Assembly: GCA_030762935.1 (NCBI GenBank) | Contig: CM060900.1 | Coordinates: 434,086,421 to 434,150,420, forward strand | DNA from: Hymenopus coronatus | Taxonomy: Eukaryota > Arthropoda > Insecta > Mantodea > Hymenopodidae | Reading direction: 5' to 3' | Length of the DNA: 64,000 nucleotides | Shown: one piece after another, positions 55,380 through 64,000 of the stretch | How positions within the stretch are numbered: position 1 is the stretch's first letter | Layout of the letters: each line of letters opens with the position of its first letter | Position numbers and translations under genes: made by a program | The notes under the pieces: model-generated | Told to the model about the DNA's origin: nothing | The model's input: the letters and a program-made list of their open reading frames with translations, nothing else | Database searches by the model: none

Positions 55380-56120
55380 CACTCATTTTCTAATCTCTTT
55401 CCCCTCCCATCTTCTTGTTATATATTCTTATCCATTTCTCTCTAACCTTGCCTAAGAAGTTTTCAATACCTTTTATATATTTTTCTGCTTTTGCGGGCAG
55501 AACCCTCCTGATTGGAGGAGGAGCCAGGAGCAGGAACTAGTCGCCCGAGTGTGGCAAATCACCACGGTACCTATCCGCTTTTCTTGCGGATTTACCCGTG
55601 CGATATAAAAGATATAGTCTTGTGCAAGCGTTTATGTGTGTCGAAATAATGTAGGCAGGTGTTTCCCTTTGTGCTGCCGGCGCGGACTGGCTTACCTACC
55701 GGAGTGGTCGCCCACCCAGACCATTTCCCCATCCAATTTATCCCATTTTTTTTTTTTTTTGCCAAATTTGATCTCCCCATACAATCTCTGTTTGATTACA
55801 GTATACTATATAATGAAAATCTTTGTCAATTTCTCCGCACATTGGACATTTTTGTACATCTTCATCAAGCCTAATGCCTTTCAAGTTTTTAACCCCTATT
55901 CTTGCCCATGCAAATCCTTCTCTTCCTAGTTTATTGCATATCTCTATGTACTTTCCCCTCTCCTAGAGTAGTTTTATTCCTCTATATATCAAGGATATTT
56001 TCTCTCCTACACTAATAAAAATATCTTATCTAACAATATCCTCTAGCCTTGATTCTACTACTTTCCAAAGGCCTCGTTTGTTACATTCTGCATTTAACCA
56101 TTAACTTCCCATACGTATTT
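55380..56120 (-). pseudogene. LINE C-terminal zinc-knuckle remnant, interrupted
   Basis: From about 56090 down, the minus strand reads KRGLWKVVESRLEDIV, then GEKISLIYRGIKLL, YIEICNKLGREGFAWARIGV and KCPMCGEIDKDFHYIVYC (a C-x2-C-x6-H-x4-C knuckle; 55815-55870). WGDQIWQ follows. This matches the C-terminal knuckle of many non-LTR polymerases (CP.CG......H.....C). An A-run and the repeat at 55515-55735 then intervene, after which EKYIKGIENFLGKVREKWIR resumes near 55480-55420. In-frame stops show decay. Confidence 0.72.
55515..55735 (-). repeat. Repeat shared with LINE 3' UTR at 16.5 kb
   Basis: GGAGCCAGGAGCAGGAACTA, AATCACCACGGTACCTATCC, TAAAAGATATAGTCTTGTGC and GCCGGCGCGGACTGGCTTAC match 16459-16680 in the same orientation at perhaps 85-90% by eye. 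Flanked at its high-coordinate side by a T-run (55747-55760, poly(A) in the minus sense). Confidence 0.8.
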
Positions 56121-56975
56121 CCTACATCATTTCCTGAACTGACCTTGACCCTTCCCATTTACTATTCTCCAAATTTTAAATAAAAGCAGTAACGTCTGTT
56201 ATTATTTCTTAGCATTAGTAAGCACAATTTGAGCGTTTATAACCTGTGGATGTTCATTACAACTTTACCTTGGTAATAATTATAAACTTAGTTGCATCAA
56301 AAAATTAGACACTAATGTAAGACTATACACTGTGTAAAACTTGCACTATATAGCCTTGAAGACACAATTTACTTTTCACAGTTCAGAAAATATTTCTAAG
56401 AAATGCTTATTCAGCTAGTATCGTTACTCAACTGATCTGCTATTTGTTTGTTAGGGATAGATGATGCATACACTACCATATGATGTCATGCAGTGCAGCT
56501 TATCGCTGGATCAGTCATGGTATAACGAAGGTCACGGTCTTTCCAAAGACCTTGGAACTATATTACCCCTTTTTAAGAGGACTAGCGCACAATGAGCAGA
56601 AGGAGAATGGATAACAGGATTTTCAAGGTCACATTAGTGAAATGGGACTTGTAACGTGCCTTTCCAATATTTACATTTGGAACGTTCGCTTGCGTCTCGT
56701 AAACTCGCAATCACAGCATTCTTCCCGTTCGGAAGTAGCACTCAACCATGCAAATTCTGTGATCAGTGGTCACTTCCATCTCGCATGAAAAGAACGCATA
56801 AAATTTCCTGGTGAAAAACAGTTCTGCACTGCCCAGTATACCTACATGAACCGGTTTATAAAGTCGGCAATGCGTGCAGTCCAAAGTTCACTTCCGCACC
56901 TTCCTTTTGAGACAAGGGGCTCGCTGGGCTAATCATGACGTCACTCGACGCTAAAGGCCGAATAAATCTGTAGAC
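56121..56975. other. No recognised gene; mixed-composition segment
   Basis: The part 56450-56960 is less AT-rich than its surroundings. It contains TGACGTCA (about 56936-56943), a CRE-type palindrome, and TATAAAG at 56857, but no exon was recognised. A promoter reading is only a possibility. Confidence 0.3.
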
Positions 56976-56977
56976 CT

Positions 56978-56979
<2 letters not shown>

Positions 56980-57040
<61 letters not shown>
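56980..57040 (+). repeat. (TG)n(AG)n compound microsatellite
   Basis: About 32 bp of TG followed by AG repeats. A second (TG)n tract lies at 57288-57330, with a SINE between them. Confidence 0.9.
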
Positions 57041-57046
<6 letters not shown>

Positions 57047-57285
57047 AAGATAGTGTTTAACACCTACGTTTACTACATATGGCACCGCAGGCGAGACACT
57101 GATGATGCATTGAATGAAGATGGAGCACCGGTGGAATGCGATTATGGGGAAACCGGAGAACCTAGAGTAAACCTGCCTCTGTGCCGCTTTGTCCACCACA
57201 AATCTCACATGTGGTCACTTGGAATCGAACCCTGGCCGTCTAGGTGAGAGGCGAGCGGTCTAACCACTCGACTATGGCGCGGCCA

Positions 57286-57287
<2 letters not shown>
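57047..57287 (-). repeat. SINE C (short form) inserted in a microsatellite
   Basis: TAGTGTTTAACACCTACG, GGTGGAATGCGATTATGGGG, TTTGTCCACCACAAATCTCA, GGAATCGAACCCTGGCCG (B box) and GGTCTAACCACTCGACTATG (A box). TG-type microsatellite lies on both sides. Confidence 0.82.

Positions 57288-57330
<43 letters not shown>
57288..57330 (+). repeat. (TG)n microsatellite
   Basis: About 40 bp of TG repeats continuing beyond the SINE. Confidence 0.9.
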
Positions 57331-57331
<1 letters not shown>

Positions 57332-57557
57332 TTATAAAATAATATATTTTCAAAAGTTGTGTCAAAGTAACCCATTAAGAGCCAAATTAGCTCCAGTTTA
57401 TGGAAAAAGGTTCATCACTGTATTAAGGTAACACTTTCCGGCTGTAACTTATCAGATAACAATGATCCTGAATGAACATTGAATGCAGTATTCAAATTTG
57501 AAAGTTAATTTAACAAAAAAGTGCCCAGAATTATGCAAATATTGAGTATGAGTAATT

Positions 57558-57801
57558 TTTTTTGGTAGTGTTTAACGCCCGCTTTAACTACTTTTGGCAC
57601 CGCAGGCGGTGACACTGGTGATACATGAATGATGATGGAGCACCGTTGGAATGTGATGGCGGGGGAAACCGGAGTAACCTGAGAAAACCCGCCCCAGCGC
57701 CGCTTTGTCCACCACAAACCTCACATGCGGTCGCTTAGGATCGAACCCCGGCCGTCTAGGTGAGAGGCAAGTGGTCTAACCACTCGGCCACGGCGCGGCC
57801 C
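57558..57801 (-). repeat. SINE C (short form)
   Basis: TTTTTTTGGTAGTGTTTAAC, CGCAGGCGGTGACACTGGTG, GGCGGGGGAAACCGGAG, ACCTCACATGCGGTCGCTTA and ACTCGGCCACGGCGCGGCC. This is a very complete copy. A-tail, body, B box and A box are all visible. Confidence 0.87.
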
Positions 57802-58781
57802 GAGTATGGGTAAGTGGTAGAGAAAGACCAAATACATACCTCCCAAGAAAAAATCCCATACAGGTTTCTTTAGACCAGCCCTGAGATGGTAAATGAAGGG
57901 GAAGTGTGACAGCTCTCCATTCCACCCAGAGTTGTCATCGAAACTGTTGCTCACCATGCAATATACAACCGTGGCGGAGCCAACTTCGGTATCTGAGAAT
58001 TTTTTTTCTATGGAAAATGTTCTAAAATAATTTATTTTGACATTTCAAAAAAAGTTCAGCATTTAATGCGCATATAGTGTATTTGTTGAAATCGCAGTGC
58101 CTAACGAATTCCAACAGAGCACATAAAACCAAATTTTTATTACTATTTAGTCAAGGCTTTTATCACAGTTACAAGGAAAAATAATTTAACTAGATGACAG
58201 TTGTTTTGTATTTGTATAGGTAGATGCATTTTTATTTCAATAAAATTTATTTAATGAATTAGTACCTAAAAAATGTGTCATATCAGAGAACCCCGATATA
58301 AACACGAATATTTAATAGCTTTATAAGCAATTAATCTGGATATATTACTAATGGCCAGACTATGGAGGGGTCCTTAGTGGTTCTTAGAAATCAGTCAATA
58401 AGTTAATCAGTCGTTCCATGTGTAATTGTTAGCAAACCAGGTTATTAATTCACCTTGTAATAGCCTATTCCCAGATTTAGTCTTGGTGTTCAGCATTGCT
58501 ATTTTAGAGATTAAAATGAACAATAGGGCAAGAATGTTAGTTTAATACGCAATACAAAAGCAGGATATCTGTACTTTTGCTATTTATACTGTTCTGTAAC
58601 TTTCTTCTGGGGCCACTTTAAAGTTTGATTTAATAGTTTTATTTTTCAATTTCAATATTGACAATTTCACCAATACGTTACATACCTAAGTTGTTGTTGT
58701 TATTGTTTTACTAATGTGCTCTTGTAGTTAGTCAGTATGGTTACCTCTGATAATACAGAACGAGATGGCTCCGTGTTTTTT
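57802..58781. other. No recognised feature
   Basis: About 1 kb of AT-rich sequence with no repeat family or ORF that I can support. Confidence 0.35.
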
Positions 58782-59030
58782 GTTTTATTAATATATACAG
58801 TTCCGTAGTCTCACCAGGACTCCGGCGCTGTATTCCCTTTTATTTTTCCCTTTTTTTCCAGTTTCCTATATTGCCTTTGTTTACCTATTTATTTACCTTT
58901 TTTCTTACACAATCACAGACATATACACATTTACAAACACCCAAACACCCTTGTCCAAGGCTGGACTAGAACCCACGATCCCCTGCGCCACGAAGCATCA
59001 AAATTAAGCACTTTAGCAAACGCGGCCACA
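58782..59030 (-). repeat. tRNA-derived SINE, family E
   Basis: ACAGTTCCGTAGTCTCACCA, GGACTCCGGCGCTGTATTCC, the C/T-rich middle, CACCCTTGTCCAAGGCTGGA, CTAGAACCCACGATCCCCTG and GCGGCCACAGGG match 44757-45035. Confidence 0.78.
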
Positions 59031-59039
59031 GGGATGGGG

Positions 59040-59310
59040 ATGTTAACATGCGAAGCTGGAATTCGAGAGATCTTGTTTCGATTCCCACTGAACAGTCACT
59101 CGCGGTTTTCCTTGGTCCGTAGGTGAATGCTGTGGTGGAACACCTATTGCCGCGAATTTTTCCGTGTGTATGCTGCCATTACATCACTTTATTAGTTTTA
59201 GGATCAAAGGATCAGGCAGACGTGGCTTATGGCGGAGGGACTTGCTTTGTGAAACTGACAACTCCTGGCGTTCGGTGTGAGGCGGGTCATCAGAGAAACC
59301 CCTCTAGATA
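59040..59310 (+). repeat. tRNA-like SINE relic
   Basis: GATGTTAACATGCGAAGCTG and GATCTTGTTTCGATTCCCAC look like tRNA boxes. They are followed by GTCACTCGCGGTTTTCCTTG and GTAGGTGAATGCTGTGGTGG (compare GTAGGTGAATGCGCTGTGGA near 27468). No other full copy was found. Confidence 0.45.
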
Positions 59311-59933
59311 ATGTATCCTGAGGGGATCCTGCTGTCTTCTGAATGTAACATCTGGGATCATTAGGGATCCCACCTGTGTCTGAGCTGCTGAATCGGGTCT
59401 GGTCGTTCTCTGTCGCCTTTGCTTTACCCCTTTCCTCCTGGAAATTTCCAGAAGCAGAATAGGCAATTTAGCATTTGAGTGTGAAATTCTCTACGCCTCC
59501 TGATAACATTATCTCTGATAATGCTTTTACATTGAAGTAATAAACTGCCACGGTGAAGCGAAATTATCAAAATCAGAACAACCTATTGACCAGTTTACAA
59601 ATGCTAAGTTATACAACGCAAGTGCGAGAGGACAACTTGATCTATGCTGTTGAAATGATGTGCGCGAACGTAACTATTAATCAGTGAAATGAATAAAGCG
59701 GAGTGCATTCATATTCTTCTCTGTTTAGAAGATAGTTTAAAAAGCTCTGGAATCACTGAAACAAATTGCAATGTCTAGAGAAAGCACTATATATTAGATG
59801 TTTGAAAAGTTAAAATTATTTCTGTGCCTGAAATAAATATGTCATTCATGTTAAAGTTCCCTTTAAACACCGTCGACCCGAGTGGCGTACTTTACTGACC
59901 ACTGGCTATCTGTACTCGGGGCTGGGGATTTGG
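59311..59933. other. No recognised feature
   Basis: A moderately GC-rich patch to about 59450, then AT-rich. The last 4 bases, TTGG, match the base pairs after the next element. Confidence 0.35.
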
Positions 59934-60238
59934 TGGCCCAATTGACCCGTGTTTGACACGTGCAATTATCCCTTCGTGCGTTAAAGGAGTTGCAGAACTC
60001 AACGAGGCTATTCAAGTTAAAACCTGCCAGTGGAGAACTGGGCGAGAGTAACCCTCATTTTGCCCCTCGCAGTGAGCGCGACCCACTCACAGTCTCCGCT
60101 GATAGTAAGACATGTGAAGCGAGGTCACTCGTCAGTAATCCATTGAAGGTTTTAACTTGAAAAAGCCCCGTAGAGTGTGCAACACTCTTAACGCACCAAA
60201 AAATATCTGCACACATCAAATACGGGGCAGTTGGGCCA
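59934..60238. mobile_element. Palindromic MITE, family K (305 bp)
   Basis: The left end TGGCCCAATTGACCCGTGTT is matched in inverted form by ACGGGGCAGTTGGGCCA at the right end. Pairing continues through GTGCGTTAAAGGAGTTGCA / AACACTCTTAACGCAC and TTCAAGTTAAAACCT / GGTTTTAACTTGAA, so each arm is at least 110 bp, with an imperfect loop centred on CCTCGCAGTGAGCGCGACCC. Flanks are TTGG on both sides (59930-59933 and 60239-60242). No ORF of transposase type is present. The superfamily is unknown. Confidence 0.78.
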
Positions 60239-60319
60239 TTGGTATATATTTTATTGAGAATATATCGATGAAAATTTTCTATTTAAATTTTACCCAACCA
60301 AGAGATTCTTATTTGTGTT

Positions 60320-60352
<33 letters not shown>

Positions 60353-60902
60353 ACTGTATTTATTTGTCTCTTGAAGTTTAAAACTTGCAACTAATCTGTG
60401 TTAGCCAAAGATAAATAAGTAAAATACTGTCCTTCGCCATTTTACCTAATAGCTAAGTTTATTTTCGTATTATGTTGAATTATGAATTAGAATTAGTTAG
60501 GTACATAAAAAAAAGTTTCATTCGTATTGTACTCGGAAGCTGCAGGAATTTTTCGTGACGTAAATCAGAACTGCTGCTGCTCCTCCTCCCCCTCCTGATA
60601 TCAGTCCAATGTTTGAGGAAATGCACATAAAACACTTTGCATTAAATATTCACATGTTACCCATGAACTGTTTGAGCTGAATCATCTCTATTATAGCACA
60701 AATCAGAAACTATATATCTTATGGATTCATATATCCTTCTGTACTCACTATTCTAAAACTATTCTTACAAAAGTTTATTCTGCTACGTATTTATTGCAAG
60801 TTACTAAGATTAACCGTTACTCAGTTACAAGAGCCTGCAAGCCAGGGTCTATGGTCAGATTCCTGCTAAGGAGCGGATGAACCAGGATCAGAGAGAGTAA
60901 CC
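60239..60902. other. No gene; T-run at 60322-60349; family Q trace near 60715-60800
   Basis: A 28-bp T-run lies at 60322-60349. TCCTTCTGTACTCACTATTC, TAAAACTATTCTTACAAAAG resembles the 5' end of family Q. Confidence 0.45.
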
Positions 60903-61134
60903 AGGATGGGTGATCAGTCGGATGTTTAGTATGAGAGTGAGAAGAAAATTAAATGAAATGACGGTGGAATGGATGAAAAAATGTTTTTATGAAACATCTA
61001 TTGGACTGAATGATGGGGAAAATCCGCCCAGACGCCGCTTTGTCCTTCATATATACCATATGCGGTCCCCTGGGATCGAACCCACACCATCTTGGTGAAA
61101 GGTGAGCGGTCTAACTACTCGGCCACGGTTTCAC
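60903..61134 (-). repeat. SINE C copy, diverged
   Basis: GAATGATGGGGAAAATCCGC, CCAGACGCCGCTTTGTCC, CATATGCGGTCCCCTGGGAT, CGAACCCACACCATC (B box) and GCGGTCTAACTACTCGGCCA (A box). Confidence 0.75.
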
Positions 61135-61139
61135 CTAGC

Positions 61140-61890
61140 TTTGGAATATCCTGAACTTAAAATGTAAGTCTTACTTAACCGATTTTTAGTTTTGAGTTAT
61201 GCTGCTCATAGAAACAAACAGGTGCCTCAAGCATATATTTTTAGTGAAACCTTGATGTCGCAGTTTTGGACGAGAGCGCCTTTCGTTTTACCTCTCGCAT
61301 TGAGCGAGAGCTACTCACAGTCTCTGATGATAGCAAGACGTTTAAAGCGAAGGTCGCTCTCACCAGCCCTCCACTGGCAGGTTTTTATCTGAAATAGCCC
61401 CATCAAGTTCTGCAGCTCCTTTAACGCACCAAGGGATATCTGCACACAACAAATACGGGGCAGTTAGGCCACCTGGTACTTACTCTAACTACGAACATAG
61501 AATAGAAAATAGTAAATAATAGCGATACAAAAGTGGTTTGATTAAGGGAGACTTCAGGGGCTACTCCAAGAAAATCAAGATACCTATAAGTAGACTTATT
61601 TTTCATATAAATAACTTAAGTATATGGTATTCTAATACAATTCGGCTTGAGAAAGTCAAGTTTAGAGTAGGGGATTTTCTTCTACATCTTAGTATTGCAT
61701 CCTAAGAAGGTCATGAACATATATCAAGTTTCCTATTTATTTCGTTTTTGAGTTATATTGTTCACAGACACACACGTTACCGGAACTTTTGCTACCCAGG
61801 TCCATGGGGTCTCAAAACATGCATTGCCGGTGAAATCTACACATAGAACTTTTGGGTGGCATGCTTTTGTAAGCTCATAGTGAAAGTAAC
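61140..61890 (+). repeat. Fragmented family Q interrupted by a family K half-copy
   Basis: Family Q 3' blocks occur at 61160-61275 (TTTTTAGTTTTGAGTTATGC) and again at 61550-61880 (GGGCTACTCCAAGAAAATCA, GGTATTCTAATACAATTCGG, TCTCAAAACATGCATTGCCG). Between them lies the family K sequence. Both parts are diverged. Confidence 0.6.
61285..61471. mobile_element. Family K MITE, right part
   Basis: TACCTCTCGCATTGAGCGAG, GCTACTCACAGTCTC, TGGCAGGTTTTTATCTGAAA, CTCCTTTAACGCACCAAGGG and ATACGGGGCAGTTAGGCCA match the loop and right arm of 59934-60238. The left arm is missing. Confidence 0.75.
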
Positions 61891-62450
61891 TATGTAGTTG
61901 ATAATACTTATTTGGGTGTAATTTTGTCCTCTGCTTTAAGAAATTAGAGAGCTCGAGCCTTTTGATGCGAAGTTAGTTTATCTCAGGCCGCTGACAGACA
62001 TGAACCAGCTGGTCGTTTCCTGGAGGCTCTGGGGCTTACTAATGGTGGTAATAAAATATTTCTTAGGGGAAACTTGGCACCTAACATAACTGACCTGCTC
62101 ACTCTTTTGGAAAATAATTAATTGGTCTTGTCTTCCCCTTAGGGCTAGGCCATAAAACTGCCTGAGGTTTAAAGAACAGCAGACTGAGCTGTCGCCTAAG
62201 TAAGCAAAGCATTGAATAGTTTTAAAATTTACAAAAGAAACAAGTTGTATGTCGGTGCAATGAGTACTACTGCATTCTTTCGATTGGGTGAAATTAGGCG
62301 CCTCAAAAATGTTCCTGTTACTTTTGTTAGTTTCCCTGCCCTTTTTCTCTGAAACAAAAATAAATAATGCATGCAACCCAAAAAACCTGTATGAACTTCT
62401 CTATCCATTACGATTGATTATAAGCATAGATAAAACTTCATATCAGCGGT
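61891..62450. other. No confirmed gene; weak M16-peptidase-like reading at 61930-62040
   Basis: The plus strand reads EPFDAKLVYLRPLTDMNQLV then VSWRLW at about 61951-62030. It loosely resembles the PF...L..VVPI....L...W.LP segment of insulysin/nardilysin-type peptidases. One short patch is not enough to call an exon. The 132-codon minus ORF (61978-62376) has no recognised motif. Confidence 0.25.
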
Positions 62451-62550
62451 TTTCAAACTGTGGTTCAAGGGCCCCCCCCCCAAGGGATCCTAGCTTTTAC
62501 AGGGAGGATTTATCTGGCACTACATCGACAGCCAGTGTTGCCAAACCTAG
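62451..62550 (+). repeat. Possible hAT-type termini
   Basis: CAGCGGTTTTCAAACTGTGG (from about 62444) and CAGTGTTGCCAAACCTAGC (about 62533) both start like hAT terminal repeats. Neither has a located partner end with an 8-bp duplication, so these may be old fragments. Confidence 0.35.
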
Positions 62551-62687
62551 CTTAACTCTATTTCATTCTATTTTATATCATACATAAAGAGCAGGGCTGT
62601 CCAAGGTAAACAACTTTCCTTTCTGTTACATTTACACGGCTTTCTCTAACCACTACCGTTCACTTTTACAGAATATTCACAAGAAAC

Positions 62688-62905
62688 CTTAGCCCGCTTG
62701 GGTAGTGTGGTGGTAGCGTGTCTGCCTCACGTTCAAAAGTTCGTGAGTTCGAATCTCGCTTAGGGCAGGTTACTCGGATAAGTTTTTTTTTTTGGGGGGG
62801 GGTTCCTTTATCCTGAGAAGACGAATGTCGGGTAAATTTAAGCTCCACGGACCCCCAGATCATTTGAGCATTATTTCACCAATTTCATTCAGTTATTCGA
62901 GCGAA
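62688..62905 (+). repeat. tRNA-derived SINE, family D
   Basis: GTAGTGTGGTGGTAGCGTGT, CTGCCTCACG, AGTTCGTGAGTTCGAATCTC (B box), AGGTTACTCGGATAAG, CCTTTATCCTGAGAAGACGA and CAGATCATTTGAGCA. The tail is truncated after CATTCAG. Confidence 0.85.
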
Positions 62906-63745
62906 ATGTTTGCAAATATATTTTATTACACAGTTCGTTGATGCAGAAGGGGAATGCTATAGCAAACAGAACCGATAGTTCCATGTTTAAAAGCGGGTTA
63001 TGCTGGCCTGGAAATTCTATTTCTTTTCCATGATATCGTGAGAATAATGTGAATGCTAACCATATTTAAAAAGGACAAAGTACTAAAACATCCAAACCAA
63101 TTAAAATGGTCATCTCCGAAATGCCCGATGTCGCAAGGAAGCTACGAGTATTTGAAATAAATTGTGTTTTAAAGAGATCTACACTTTTATGCAATAACTT
63201 GTTTATCTCAGGTTTATTAATTAAATAAAACTGTACGAAAAGCTTCTTACCTGAAAAGGAGTTTAAAGGCTGTTCTCATAAATTCAAGATGGGTATGTGT
63301 TTTATGTTATTAGTTATATGAAATTTAAATCAAAATAATTAATTGGGTTGGAAATTTTCATGGAAAGCTTTGTGTTTCATCTTTTGAAAATGTTGAACTC
63401 GAACACCAAGTTTGGTATTTATTCGATATTTGTTTTTCAGTTCTGTTCACACATACACACGCACACACACACACAAACACCAAGAACTGAAAACCGCAGT
63501 CTTATATTGGTATGGGTATACAGGTTATAAACCGCAGGGGAACACCTAACGTACTGCGACCTGTCTACATAATCTATTGCGGCTAACAACCCCCAGGAGG
63601 AAGGGATGAAGATATGGTTTAAACAGAACGTAAGTGCTTTATTTTTGTAATTATTATCCTTTATTATACATTTTATTGCTGTTGCACATCTTTTATAATC
63701 TTTGTTACAATTTCTTCCCATAATTTAATTTTATACAACAATTAT
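62906..63745 (+). repeat. Diverged family Q copy (about 63040-63480) and flanks
   Basis: CATGATATCGTGAGAATAAT, TTTTAAAGAGATCTACACTT, AAAATGTTGAACTCGAACAC, CAAGTTTGGTATTTATTCGA and a (CA)n tract at 63447-63476 follow family Q order. The flanks to 63745 are AT-rich without further signal. Confidence 0.55.
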
Positions 63746-63747
63746 AA

Positions 63748-64000
63748 CTTCGTTTCGTAATTAGCTTACCCTCCCCGTATTTGTAGGACTAAGACCCCCC
63801 TAGGACTTACAAGCCATTGACTAGGGATCAGAAGCCTGTCGGGGAGCCAACGGCACGGTATCACAGAATGGAGAACCTGTTACGAGGGCTCGGCCCGTAG
63901 CCAGGCTGAAACATGAGGAAGGGAATGATATAAAATGTAAGCAAAATTGATGATCGGAAAGGTGATGATGGAGCAATTGGTAGAATGAGTGGCGGGGGAA
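63748..64000 (-). repeat. tRNA-derived SINE, family C (long form), cut by the window end
   Basis: TTCGTAATTAGCTTACCCTC, CCCGTATTTGTAGGACTAAG, CTGTCGGGGAGCCAACGGCA, GTAGCCAGGCTGAAACATGA and AGTGGCGGGGGAA form the tail and body complement. The head lies beyond base 64000. Confidence 0.82.

Noticed and set aside
56857..56880. TATA-box promoter near 56857
   Set aside because: TATAAAG is present and a CAGT lies 21 bp downstream, but no exon or splice site follows. Too common in AT-rich DNA to report as a promoter.
1..64000. CRISPR array, operons or prokaryotic genes
   Set aside because: No regularly spaced short repeats with unique spacers and no Shine-Dalgarno-linked long ORFs. The repeats present are SINE, MITE and microsatellite type.

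Overview
The window looks like intergenic or intronic DNA from a large, AT-rich, repeat-dominated animal nuclear genome. The best guess is an arthropod, probably an insect. The reasons are (a) no operon-like run of long ORFs on either strand, (b) many tRNA-derived SINEs with A/B-box heads, (c) remnants of Penelope-like, jockey-like, hAT, pogo/Tigger, mariner and Tc1 elements, and (d) abundant microsatellites. The species is not identifiable from this sequence alone. I found no intact protein-coding gene, rRNA or functional-looking tRNA.

Layout. 1-4.5 kb: a hAT transposon with both terminal inverted repeats and a near-perfect 8-bp target duplication (1011-2422), with a palindromic tRNA-SINE nested inside it, then SINE fragments and a 147-bp tandem duplication. 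4.9-6.4 kb: a broken pogo/Tigger-type transposase on the minus strand. 8.3-9.3 kb: a broken mariner-type transposase on the plus strand. 9.4-46 kb: a region dominated by about 25 full or partial copies of one AT-rich dispersed repeat of roughly 0.8-1.1 kb, called 'family Q' here. The copies lie in both orientations, some in tandem and some head to head, with SINEs (families A-G), LINE 3' ends and one Tc1 transposase C-terminus between or inside them. 46.9-49.1 kb: a nearly full-length Penelope-like element (N-terminal domain, reverse transcriptase, GIY-YIG endonuclease) inactivated by stops, frameshifts and catalytic-residue changes, directly followed by the 3' end of a jockey-like LINE. 51.2-51.6 kb: an 85-bp tandem triplication that repeats a strong minus-strand 5' splice-donor sequence beside a GC-richer segment with CCAAT and CACGTG boxes. 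This is the best candidate here for a host gene's promoter and first exon. 53.1-56.1 kb: LINE reverse transcriptase and LINE zinc-knuckle remnants around an unrecognised 154-codon ORF. 57-64 kb: more SINEs, a palindromic MITE of about 305 bp (59934-60238) with a partial second copy, and a possible peptidase-like exon near 61.95 kb.

The elements do not form a pathway. They form a layered insertion history, with older family Q copies interrupted by SINE D, SINE A interrupted by SINE C, and hAT interrupted by SINE A. All coordinates of repeats without target duplications are approximate, because boundaries were judged by eye from copy-to-copy similarity.
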